Shown: positions 58,301-64,000 of the stretch, piece by piece | How the letters are laid out: each line of letters begins with the position of its first letter | Position numbering within the stretch: the first letter of the stretch is position 1 | Source of the DNA: Pseudomonas antarctica | GTDB taxonomy: Bacteria; Pseudomonadota; Gammaproteobacteria; Pseudomonadales; Pseudomonadaceae | Length of the DNA stretch: 64,000 nucleotides | Assembly (NCBI RefSeq): GCF_900624995.1 | Contig: NZ_UYXQ01000011.1 | Location: forward strand, 44,015 to 108,014 | Direction of reading: 5' to 3' | Program-made: the position numbers and the translations under genes | Notes under the pieces: model-generated | Seen by the model: the letters and a program-made list of their open reading frames with translations, nothing else | Told to the model about the DNA's origin: nothing | The model's database searches: none

Positions 58301-59354
58301 TAAGGTCAGCCATGAACTCGCCGCTGGAGGCATATTCCTTGAGCGGCTGCTGCGGGTCATTAGGGATGTACACCAGCAGGCGCTCGGTCCTGTCACTGTC
58401 TTTACGAGCCGGCCCGATCAGCAGTGGCCCCGCCAGCACATTGCCAAACACCTTCAGCACGGCGAACGTCACCGGTTTGCCATCAAGGGTGGCACTGCCT
58501 GGGTCAGTGATGACTTGCTTGATCATGCGGTACGCATCGACGCTGATGCCCCATTGGGGCTGCTTAGCCGCCACTTCGGCACTTAGCGCCAACAGTTGGC
58601 GCTGGTGCTCTTGCAGTTGCTGATGCAACGCCGTGCGTTCGATGACAACTTGGGGCTGGACGATGGCCTTGATGTGCTCTTGATACAATTTCCCCAGGTC
58701 CAGGTTGCGGCACAGTTGTGCAAACTCGTGGGGGGCGATGGGCAAGGCCTGTGAATTGACCGCCGAAAATGTCGGGATGATTTCGCCGTCATACGCATTC
58801 CAAGTGGTGATGATCTGGCAATCGTTGCAGGCACCGGCTCGCGCTTCGTCGGGCGCGAAATTGGCCAGGGCAGCCTCAAGCAGCGAAACACCCCGGTACT
58901 CATAGCGTAGCGACGGGTCGCTTCGCTGCTCGAAAACAAACGCACCGAGCAGGTCATCGCGACCTTTAAACCCATATTTGCGCGCGAAGTAAACGTTCTT
59001 CACGTCCAGGTCCAGATTGAACTGTTTTTTGATCGCGTCTTTAAGCGGTTGCTCGGCAAAAGCGAGCACATCCTTGATATCGCCCAAGGTGTTTTCGACC
59101 TGGTTCAAGGTCTCACGGTAGCGGGTGTGGCTCTGAGCCAGTGCGGTCTTTTCCTGGGCCGTGGCGGTCAGGTACCAACTGGGCAGTTCCATTTCATGGC
59201 TGGCGAGTTCTTCCTGACGCGAGCTGCTGGCCTGGGTGAACCAGGTGGGCACGCGGTCTTTGAGGAAGTCGTAGTGAACACCGCGCAGGTCAACATTGAA
59301 GCTGCCTTCGGCGGTGGAGGTGACGGGTTGTTCTGACATAGTAGGGCTATCCAT
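52341..59354 (-). CDS. Giant LRR / NEL-type E3 ubiquitin ligase protein with C-terminal SET-like domain
   Basis: The protein is about 2337 residues. Residues 1-620 form a large N-terminal region resembling pseudomonad 'dermonecrotic toxin' N-termini, with a hydrophobic hairpin near 460-490 (LGAFVVPGLGPIMLAVGAAQ). Leucine-rich repeats occur in two blocks, about 1135-1308 and 1448-1632, copies of one module beginning EFNTV. Residues about 1695-1975 match the NEL domain of IpaH/SspH effectors, with KRACCDRAALTFSNLEILLM; C1762 is the likely catalytic thiol. Residues about 2186-2330 read as a SET domain: MVVANRLIAKGEIVGVYGG, then NILSRINTNFEYD, then FATENIPAGVELRIDYQY. The NHSC motif is degenerate. 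Translation may start at ATG 59354, ATG 59339 or TTG 59375; none has a strong ribosome site. No signal peptide is seen. It probably acts inside a eukaryotic cell. Confidence 0.8.
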   Translation of the reverse strand: MDSPTMSEQPVTSTAEGSFNVDLRGVHYDFLKDRVPTWFTQASSSRQEELASHEMELPSWYLTATAQEKTALAQSHTRYRETLNQVENTLGDIKDVLAFAEQPLKDAIKKQFNLDLDVKNVYFARKYGFKGRDDLLGAFVFEQRSDPSLRYEYRGVSLLEAALANFAPDEARAGACNDCQIITTWNAYDGEIIPTFSAVNSQALPIAPHEFAQLCRNLDLGKLYQEHIKAIVQPQVVIERTALHQQLQEHQRQLLALSAEVAAKQPQWGISVDAYRMIKQVITDPGSATLDGKPVTFAVLKVFGNVLAGPLLIGPARKDSDRTERLLVYIPNDPQQPLKEYASSGEFMADLRTRLHSASYRRFFSRFVPQGGQGFFFQHFNRLYKPANGKGAGGDYPLASKPVHLPLDELYVNGNLWEQLRETQVRKILADARAVAVPTDDEDRKARMDRLASFADAVISVFNLGAFVVPGLGPIMLAVGAAQMCTEVYEGIEAYEQGDLKTMWAHFSSVALNAAMLVTGAKVLPAVKWVSSIDPLKPVTLPNGKQVLWKPDLTPYKVPPPDLPPGAKPDTQGLYQHNGQTVLPHEGDHYQVRQEPDTGQYRIQHPSRAGAYEPQLEHNHAGAWSHEVEAPLTWDKPTLMRRLGLNERGLDTPTLEQARIASGVEEDTLRQTFVEHERVPLLLEDTIEHFKAHQELTTFVEQMRSSDPAVYAQADPALQMQMMQRRGMLPVETRMRVMSSDGRTLWEDDAPVTSARRVVVVTQRQLERGELLKEVLNTLQGVDPTLKEIPGEAEDTLEVRAGKLRKYLGDTVQMFKGPLVEERYKASTVSRDPDLHWILASYPKLPTSMAAHLLKTLGAEQRLALRRTGLLPEAQAEQARWCEQETRVSRAYEGLHLDTLASIDSQRLALRSLEALPGWPRGTRVELRQYSAEGLLLDAIGSPDWPQTKVLVQMDNGLFKAQLPRDFYTATWEALSTTERQGLGFTDAQQLKAAIQQAPLPREPLRTVLLEHPVRRPAVDPTLRLLGGGRGFRQLLGRVLGPSEASIKARVRTLYRTLDEQGINDVIQSFGTHVERGLKLREAEFNTVQMELAAWVKANTPQSGRVGAFDTAPYIARTIMSHWRREASGPLQLIMGGLELPILSADFSHVEALELHDVRWSDSADAFLRKFTHVNGLSISRSRLTELPRVVGDMIHLTSLSLHSNHLRLTPQSARVLGSLGNLEELYLANNALRICPDFSSMARLRNLNLRNTQLEQWPTGLDAHTDLNFVDLSDNLLREVPEQYLNPADEQLGATARLNGVTLLEGNPFPADYWQHFDDYWRRLNQALPDLVKNARKGAFDSGNPKLEKMRRLYPNKRTQEARALIWSWGAGADAELARLELEFNTVERQLDAWTFSGGGERQRYVRANQRQANAGAMDHRYQAQNRILACWRRETPQMLAKDGTPIGLELDLSDLNLPSLPDLDVDFSHVGSLKLNNMGLSVSPEGFLARYRHLRWLEMANNRLTELPPALGEMHGLTRLTLNDNQIRLTADTARILSERVTLRALWLHNNSLGITPDFSRITDMRSLSLINAGIDTWPVGLLEQPLLNQVALSHNALTTIPDAVIAPSNEQLAQAVRVNSVTTVSGNPFTAQTLDQVRAYNTRLEGAGLVTPGRPNRLGVTALETGVMPGAPPQAPFLRWTTGLPADQVATRSTQWASLHGQPDGEGFFNLLNDLDVGVAEREELQRRVWEVIDGITENSAESEQLRKDMFEWAGKRACCDRAALTFSNLEILLMVHKAKALALTQGVNQGVALTTLARGLFRLDEVEAIALRDIDQRRTAINNQQGLTPVQKVQALALLEEVEIRLAYRHGLKDRLDLPGQPQHTRFTGLGNVTPAMLEDAYQRVISRDNSVQEFDALVARDFWKDYVTNKHRNAFEAQNEPYQKQLAQLQRDFESGKLSKAVYDVNAEQAQSLSAVDELTLIETLTRQEIAQARVSGENLEALVERRAGAPRELLLSEARAIEFEGRQYFVASMPDGDGEHYVLWVQAPDNPYVLVSSGVIAKPDIIGVWKRQRTPGGMKSESSGSEYEDAPESMPMLPYTADELSLMRQEVHFTSAPNRIGSYNRANNGKYPLRDYQGRPIRIRKLQKSVELASGVKYTSDQIKPFIKFEGYEEVGARYEEKLQRRSFTAQDMKVPEEKSLIGQNMVVANRLIAKGEIVGVYGGTVLPSGFFGPSGQTYTMLVSPPPALGGFELGEPRVHLSGDNILSRINTNFEYDANGQPVRQAAGGYNVEGVAFPIEADMLLGVGPGATTKRKNFILTAVFATENIPAGVELRIDYQYTEAMIKTQFA

Positions 59355-59420
59355 GACGGGCTGTGAAAAAACCAACCTATCGGATCGCCCTACCTGAAAC
59401 GCCCTAGATAATTACGCGAA

Positions 59421-60362
59421 TTAGAAATGCTCACGCGGATTGAACGCCGCTTTTTGCGCCAGTTCCTGCCACAAGGCCTTGACCTCCTCATCGCTGCTCT
59501 TGGGCATGACCACCTTAAGCTGCACAAACAGATAGCCGCGTTCCCCAGCCTTGTTCGACAAGCCATGGCCCTTGGCGCGCATGCGCTGACCGTTCTGGCT
59601 GCCGGCCGGCACCTTGAGGTTGATCTTGCCGGTGAGGGTCGGCACTGCCACTTCCGCGCCCAACGCCAATTCCCAAGGTGCCAGGGGCAGATTGATGATC
59701 AGGTTTTCGCCGTCCACTTCAAACTTGGGGTGCGGCGCAAACTTGATGATCAGGTACAGGTCGCCATTCGCCCCGCCGCCAATGCCCGGTGCACCCTGAC
59801 CCTTGAGGCGGATGCGCTCACCGTCGGCCACGCCGGCGGGGATCTTCACGTTAAGGCTCTTGGTGGTGTTGCTGACGTGCCGGCCCGACGCGTCGTATTG
59901 CGGCACCTGGAAGTTTATCTGCTTGGACTCGGTAGACAGCGTCTCTTCAAGGTGCACCGTCAGTTGCATCTCGACGTCCTGGCCCTTGCGCCCCGCAGGG
60001 CGACGCTGGCCGCCACCGAAGGCATCGCCACGGTTGCCGAAGATCGAGCTGAAGAAGTCAGAGAAGTCTTCAGTGCCACCGCCACCGCCGCCATAACCGC
60101 CACGGCTCTGCCAGCCCGGCGGCCCCTGGAACGGCTGGCCGTGCTGGCCGTATTTGCGCAGCTCATCGTATTCCGCGCGCTTGTCCGCGCTTTTAAGCGC
60201 TTCATAGGCTTCGGACGCGTCCTTGAATTTTTCTTCGGCGTCTTTTTCCTTGCTCACGTCCGGGTGATATTTGCGCGCGAGCTTGCGGTAGGCGGCCTTG
60301 ATTTCCTTGTCATCGGCCGTCGGCTCGACACCCAGGATCTTGTAGTAGTCTTTGAAATCCAT
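59421..60362 (-). CDS. cbpA: Curved-DNA-binding DnaJ-family co-chaperone
   Basis: This 313-residue Hsp40 protein stimulates DnaK and also binds curved DNA. The J domain (1-70) has [20 protein letters not shown] and the invariant HPD in [12 protein letters not shown] Gly/Phe-rich linker (about 85-120, [19 protein letters not shown]) leads to the two C-terminal client-binding domains; no zinc-finger domain is present, as in CbpA. The start at 60362 is the family start. A cbpM modulator gene, often next to cbpA, is not seen; the next gene on this strand is the giant LRR-NEL-SET gene, 66 bases away. Confidence 0.93.
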   Translation of the reverse strand: MDFKDYYKILGVEPTADDKEIKAAYRKLARKYHPDVSKEKDAEEKFKDASEAYEALKSADKRAEYDELRKYGQHGQPFQGPPGWQSRGGYGGGGGGTEDFSDFFSSIFGNRGDAFGGGQRRPAGRKGQDVEMQLTVHLEETLSTESKQINFQVPQYDASGRHVSNTTKSLNVKIPAGVADGERIRLKGQGAPGIGGGANGDLYLIIKFAPHPKFEVDGENLIINLPLAPWELALGAEVAVPTLTGKINLKVPAGSQNGQRMRAKGHGLSNKAGERGYLFVQLKVVMPKSSDEEVKALWQELAQKAAFNPREHF

Positions 60363-60600
60363 CAGCGGTTCACCATCCTTAATCGAGATCGCACAGCCTG
60401 GGGCACAACGTGCGTTGCTTTGCACCTGTTGAGTGTTATGGCCTGAGGGTGCGTCAAAGTGTTATCGGCGCTAACCGTATGCAACAGATGTGGGGGCAAA
60501 TCCCGCACTTTCAAGCACGATTTAACGGATGGTCGGCCTACGCATCCGCCTTCGACTGGCATACACTGCGCGGCCGTTTTTCAACCGGAACCTGATAGAC
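60363..60600. other. Divergent promoter region between cbpA and the Hsp70-like gene
   Basis: These 238 bases separate two divergent chaperone genes. A CATACACT -10-like box at about 60559-60566 precedes the Hsp70-like gene. No sigma-32 consensus is clear on either strand, and no repeat is present. Confidence 0.5.
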
Positions 60601-61869
60601 ATGAAAAACCCATCCCCAGCCCGTGCCTGCGGTATCGACTTCGGCACGTCCAACTCCACCGTCGGCTGGATCCGCCCCGGCGAGGAGACGCTTATCGCGC
60701 TGGAGGACGACAAGATCACGTTGCCGTCGGTGGTGTTCTTCAACTTCGAGGAGCGCCGCCCGGTCTACGGGCGCCTGGCCCTGCACGAATACCTGGAAAA
60801 CTACGAAGGCCGGCTGATGCGCTCGCTCAAGAGCCTGCTGGGTTCCAAGCTGATCAAGCACGACACCAGCGTACTCGGCACGGCCATGCCGTTCACCGAC
60901 TTGCTGGCGCTGTTTATCGGCCAACTCAAGAGCCGCGCCGAGACCACCGCTGGCCGTGAGTTCGAAGAAGTGGTGCTGGGCCGCCCGGTGTTCTTTGTCG
61001 ATGACGACCCGATGGCCGACCAAGAAGCAGAAAACACCCTGGTCGACGTGGCGCGCAAAATCGGCTTCAAGGACATCTCGTTCCAGTACGAGCCGATCGC
61101 GGCCGCCTTCGACTACGAGTCCACCATTGAAAAAGAAGAGCTTGTGCTGATCGTCGACATCGGCGGGGGTACGTCCGACTTTTCCCTGGTGCGCCTGTCA
61201 CCGGACCGTCGTCACAACGACAACCGCCAAAGCGACATCCTCGCTACCGGCGGTGTGCACATCGGCGGTACCGACTTCGACAAGCAGCTCAGCCTGCAAG
61301 GCATGATGCCGTTGTTCGGCTACGGCAGCCGCATGAAAAGCGGCGCCTACATGCCCACCAGCCACCACATGAACCTGGCCACCTGGCACACCATCAACTC
61401 GGTGTATTCGCAAAAATCCCAGCTGGCCCTGGGCAGCATGCGCTACGACATCGAAGACACCGGCGGCATCGACCGCCTGTTCAAGCTGATCGAGCAACGC
61501 GCCGGGCACTGGCTGGCCATGGAAGTGGAAGAAACCAAGATCCAGCTGACCCACGAAGACAGCCGCCATGTGCTGCTCGACCGGGTTGAGCCGGGGTTGA
61601 GTGTGGAACTGAGCCGGGCACTGTTCGAGTCGGCCATTGATGGGCTGCTGGAGCGCGTGCGCAACAGCGTCACGCAGTTGCTGACCGATGCATCGGTGGA
61701 CGTGGCGCAAGTGGACACGGTGTTCTTTACCGGCGGCTCCAGCGGCATTCCGGCACTGCGCCACAGCATTTCGGCGATGTTGCCGAACGCGCGGCATGTG
61801 GAAGGGAATATCTTCGGCAGTATCGGCAGCGGTTTGGCGATTGAGGCCAGCAAGCGTTACGGCAACTGA
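60601..61869 (+). CDS. yegD: YegD-type Hsp70-family ATPase
   Basis: This 422-residue protein has only the Hsp70/actin ATPase fold. It has the phosphate-1 loop CGIDFGTSNSTVGW, phosphate-2 VLIVDIGGGTSDFSLVRL, adenosine motif FFTGGSSGIPALRHSI and the connect segment YEPIAAAFDYE. It lacks the substrate-binding domain of DnaK, as in E. coli YegD, whose client is unknown. It is divergent from cbpA, suggesting a J-protein/Hsp70 pairing. The ATG at 60601 suits the family; the open frame extends to 60529. Confidence 0.9.
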   Translation: MKNPSPARACGIDFGTSNSTVGWIRPGEETLIALEDDKITLPSVVFFNFEERRPVYGRLALHEYLENYEGRLMRSLKSLLGSKLIKHDTSVLGTAMPFTDLLALFIGQLKSRAETTAGREFEEVVLGRPVFFVDDDPMADQEAENTLVDVARKIGFKDISFQYEPIAAAFDYESTIEKEELVLIVDIGGGTSDFSLVRLSPDRRHNDNRQSDILATGGVHIGGTDFDKQLSLQGMMPLFGYGSRMKSGAYMPTSHHMNLATWHTINSVYSQKSQLALGSMRYDIEDTGGIDRLFKLIEQRAGHWLAMEVEETKIQLTHEDSRHVLLDRVEPGLSVELSRALFESAIDGLLERVRNSVTQLLTDASVDVAQVDTVFFTGGSSGIPALRHSISAMLPNARHVEGNIFGSIGSGLAIEASKRYGN

Positions 61870-61902
61870 CCGGTCCCGATCTCACTGAAACAGAAAATCA
61901 AC

Positions 61903-61930
61903 GGTGGGAGCGGGGTTGCTCGCCCCCACC
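61903..61930. terminator. REP-like hairpin between convergent genes
   Basis: GGTGGGAGCG faces CGCCCCCACC across an 8-base loop, shared by the ends of yegD and the small membrane-protein gene. It lacks a T run. Confidence 0.5.
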
Positions 61931-61945
61931 TTTACGCCTGCAAGC

Positions 61946-62524
61946 CTAGCGGTGATAAATCGCCCACAGCCCCATCAGCGTCAGGCACCACATGATCGCG
62001 CCCGGCACGATCACCAGGTAGTTCCACAGGTTAAAGCGCGCGTTGCTCTGCCCCTCGGGATCACCGGCCGCAAAATTGATCAGCCCCTGGGCCTGTTGAA
62101 GGATATAGGCGCACAAGGGCACCGCCAGGATCGCCAGGGGTTTGTAGGCAAACCAGGTCTCGATGCGGTTAGCCGCCATTTCGAAAACCCTGGCACCTAC
62201 CGTCACCACCACGAACACGGTTGCCCACTGTTCGAAGTCAAAGTCGAACTTTCGGCCGCTGCGCGCAACGCGATCGTCGGCACGGCGATACAGCTGGTGC
62301 ATAAAGAAAATAAAGAAAATGGCGCGGGCCAGAGGCCAGATATCCAACTGGTGGGCTTTCTTGTACACGCTCCAGTTCTTATACGACCAGATATAGGTAT
62401 AAAGCCCAAAACTGAGGAAGCTGAGTACCAACAGCTTGGTTTTGGAAATGACGTAAAACTCTGAAGACGTCTTTCCCGTCTCGGTCAGCTCCGCCGTTGG
62501 CGGAGCGTAGATATTGTCGCTCAC
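61946..62524 (-). CDS. Small membrane protein, DUF4234-like
   Basis: This 192-residue protein begins with a short cytoplasmic tail and a motif (KLLVLSFLSFGLYTYIWSYKNWSVYK) reminiscent of DUF4234 proteins. About four membrane segments follow. No enzymatic motif is seen and the function is unknown. It is followed on the same strand, after a convergent hairpin, by no further gene; 43 bases upstream is the AI-2E family gene, so the two may be cotranscribed. Confidence 0.75.
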   Translation of the reverse strand: MSDNIYAPPTAELTETGKTSSEFYVISKTKLLVLSFLSFGLYTYIWSYKNWSVYKKAHQLDIWPLARAIFFIFFMHQLYRRADDRVARSGRKFDFDFEQWATVFVVVTVGARVFEMAANRIETWFAYKPLAILAVPLCAYILQQAQGLINFAAGDPEGQSNARFNLWNYLVIVPGAIMWCLTLMGLWAIYHR

Positions 62525-62567
62525 TGCTGATTTCCCCCTAATTCCCTTTAAAGTTCTGGTTATTGCG

Positions 62568-63581
62568 TCAAACCATTCCCGCCAGCTTCAGCTCACTCTT
62601 CAAGTACGCATAGTAGATCGGCCCCGCCACTACACCCGGCAGACCGAATGCGGCTTCAAACACCAGCATCGCCAGCAGCAACTCCCACGATTTGGCACTG
62701 ATCTGCCCGCCCACAATCCGCGCGTTGAGGAAGTACTCGACCTTGTGGATCACGATCAAATACCCCAGCGCCGCCACCGCCACCCAGATCGAAATCGACA
62801 GTGCGACGATGGTGATCAGGGTGTTGGACATCAGGTTGCCGATCACCGGCAGCAGGCCGAGCAGGAAGGTCAGCACGATCAGGGTTTTGCTCAGCGGCAG
62901 GTGAATCCCGCACAGCGGCAGCACCACGGCGAGGAAGATCGCGGTGAACAGGGTGTTGAGCGCGGCAATTTTGATCTGAGCAAAAACGATGTTGCGAAAG
63001 GCCTGGACCAGCAGGTGCAGGCGGTCGAACAGCGCGGCGGCCAGCGGTTTGCGCTTGGTCAGGTCGGGCACACGTTGCAGCGCGATAATCGCGCCGAGCA
63101 CCATGCCGATCAGCAGGGTGACGAACATGTGCGCGGCGTCTTTGCCGACCAATTGCAGTTCGCTCAGGTGCTTGCTCAGCCAGTCGCCGATGGCCACGCG
63201 GAATTCAGCGGCGCTGGCGGGCAGGTAGGCGTCGAGAAACGGCGGCAACTGGCCGCGCGCGCGGTCGACCACGCCCATGAATTTGTCCAGGGACGCCCCG
63301 GGATTTTCCGCTTCATGGAGCAGGAAGCTGATGGCGCCGGCGAAAATAAGGGTCAGCACGCTGACGATCAAAGTGCCGAGTAATGCCACGGCGAGCCAAC
63401 GCGCACGGCGGCCTTCGATCAGCCGCTGCAACTGCGGGGTGAGCATGTTGACCAGCTCATAGACCAGCAGCCCGGCCAACAGGCTGGGCAGCAGCTTGAG
63501 CGGCAAGACCAGCAGTAATCCACCGAAAATGATGATGCAACTGACCAGCAACAACACGTGACGCTGAGAAAACGTTGGCAT
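62568..63581 (-). CDS. AI-2E family transporter (PerM/UPF0118)
   Basis: This 337-residue membrane protein has about seven or eight helices and the family layout: two N-terminal helices, a soluble periplasmic stretch (about 85-145), then a helical bundle with IKIAALNTLFTAIFLAVVLP and FLLGLLPVIGNLMSNTLITI, ending in FGLPGVVAGPIYYAYLKSEL. Members have been linked to autoinducer-2 export or to Na+/H+ antiport; the substrate here is unknown. Confidence 0.9.
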   Translation of the reverse strand: MPTFSQRHVLLLVSCIIIFGGLLLVLPLKLLPSLLAGLLVYELVNMLTPQLQRLIEGRRARWLAVALLGTLIVSVLTLIFAGAISFLLHEAENPGASLDKFMGVVDRARGQLPPFLDAYLPASAAEFRVAIGDWLSKHLSELQLVGKDAAHMFVTLLIGMVLGAIIALQRVPDLTKRKPLAAALFDRLHLLVQAFRNIVFAQIKIAALNTLFTAIFLAVVLPLCGIHLPLSKTLIVLTFLLGLLPVIGNLMSNTLITIVALSISIWVAVAALGYLIVIHKVEYFLNARIVGGQISAKSWELLLAMLVFEAAFGLPGVVAGPIYYAYLKSELKLAGMV

Positions 63582-63670
63582 ACAGCCTCAAAACGAACGG
63601 CGTTAAAGGAAGGGCAGTCTGCCAGCCTTGAGGGAATCAAGCGAGAGGTCCGGTTGTGAATGCGATCAAG

Positions 63671-63752
63671 TGTGGGAGCCAGGCTTGCCCGCGATACAGG
63701 CGCCTCGGTTTATCAGACCTACCGAGGTGATGCTATCGCAGGCAAGCCAGCT
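63671..63752. repeat. REP pair interrupted by an insertion sequence
   Basis: The left unit TGTGGGAGCCAGGCTTGCCC is complete. The right unit runs ATCGCAGGCAAGCCAGCT and then stops, where the intact copy at 14562-14654 continues with CCCACA. The break at 63752/63753 marks the likely left end of the IS110-family element. Confidence 0.75.
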
Positions 63753-63950
63753 TGTATGGTTAGACTTGTTGGGGTGGTGGGACTAAAAGCCAGCATCTGA
63801 CTCTAGCCAGTACAGACCGTGGGAGACTTCGCCCCACCCCTTCACCAAAGCGCCGATAAGGAATGCATCGGCTATGACCGACGATAGAAGCAAGCCAGCG
63901 CAATGGTGAAGCCCCGACAAGCCTGCAAACCCTAACCCGGAGCGTTTTTC
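63753..63950 (+). mobile_element. Left end of an IS110-family element, non-coding region (candidate bridge RNA locus)
   Basis: This stretch of about 198 bases between the broken REP and the transposase start has no coding character. IS110-family elements carry a long non-coding end that encodes a structured bridge RNA used to choose target and donor sites. REP-targeting members of the family (ISPpu9/ISPpu10 in P. putida) also have small RNAs in this region. Position and length fit. A fold was not computed. Confidence 0.6.
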
Positions 63951-64000
63951 ATGGCAATGACTGTCTCGCAATCAATCATCGGTGTGGATGTCGCTAAAGC
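63951..64000 (+). CDS. IS110-family transposase, N-terminal fragment (partial at window edge)
   Basis: Only 16 codons are inside the window: MAMTVSQSIIGVDVAKA, in which the last codon is cut. The pattern I-G-V-D-V-A-K is the first catalytic strand (DEDD, RuvC-like) of IS110 transposases, with Asp as first metal ligand. A CGGAG site is placed 7 bases before the ATG at 63951. Assignment is from a short segment but fits the REP context. Confidence 0.72.
   Translation, partial: MAMTVSQSIIGVDVAK

Noticed and set aside
63783..63971. Minus-strand open frame of 62 codons at the IS left end
   Set aside because: It overlaps the likely non-coding end of the IS110-family element and the transposase start, and has no supporting signal.

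Overview
The window is a piece of a Pseudomonas chromosome, most likely from the P. fluorescens group. The basis is high GC, dense REP-type intergenic hairpins (GTGGGAGC...GCTCCCAC), and a gene order that I recognise from P. aeruginosa PAO1: speA, SUI1-like, Nudix, DUF2333, gcbA, ctpL, aroQ, accB, accC, prmA, a zinc-ribbon protein, dusB, fis, purH, purD, retS, marC, and later urtABCDE-ureDA-GNAT-ureBC. Synteny statements come from memory, not from a search.

Layout. 1-19.6 kb is core: polyamine and translation genes at the left edge, the c-di-GMP cyclase GcbA and chemoreceptor CtpL, fatty-acid initiation (accBC), dusB-fis, purine synthesis (purH, purD), the hybrid kinase RetS, and a MarC-family membrane protein. 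19.6-37.3 kb is an inserted metal and cofactor block. It holds an orphan hypothetical gene, a cobalamin operon on the minus strand (cobG-H-I-J) with divergent cobL-cobK, a copper cluster (two DUF2946 proteins, a PCu(A)C chaperone, an OprC-like TonB receptor, a PepSY membrane protein), and a TonB receptor-ABC importer set preceded by a Zur-box-like palindrome. 42.1-52.1 kb is the urea uptake and urease operon, preceded by a sigma-54 type promoter and an NtrC-like site.

Two giant minus-strand genes flank the urea block. One (37.3-41.9 kb) encodes 1524 residues built from seven divergent copies of a DUF4329/JAB-like unit, of which only the first keeps an HxHP motif. The other (52.3-59.4 kb) encodes about 2337 residues with an N-terminal toxin-like region, two leucine-rich repeat blocks made by internal duplication, an NEL-type (IpaH/SspH) E3 ubiquitin ligase domain with a CCDR active-site motif, and a C-terminal region that reads as a SET lysine-methyltransferase fold. 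The LRR-NEL-SET protein is the strongest candidate for something undescribed.

59.4-63.6 kb carries cbpA and a divergent yegD-type Hsp70 gene, a small membrane protein and an AI-2E family transporter. At the right edge an IS110-family element begins. It appears to have inserted into the right arm of a REP, with about 200 bp of non-coding left end before the transposase start.

No rRNA, tRNA or CRISPR was seen. Start codons were chosen from visible ribosome-binding sites and family N-termini, and several differ from the longest open frame.
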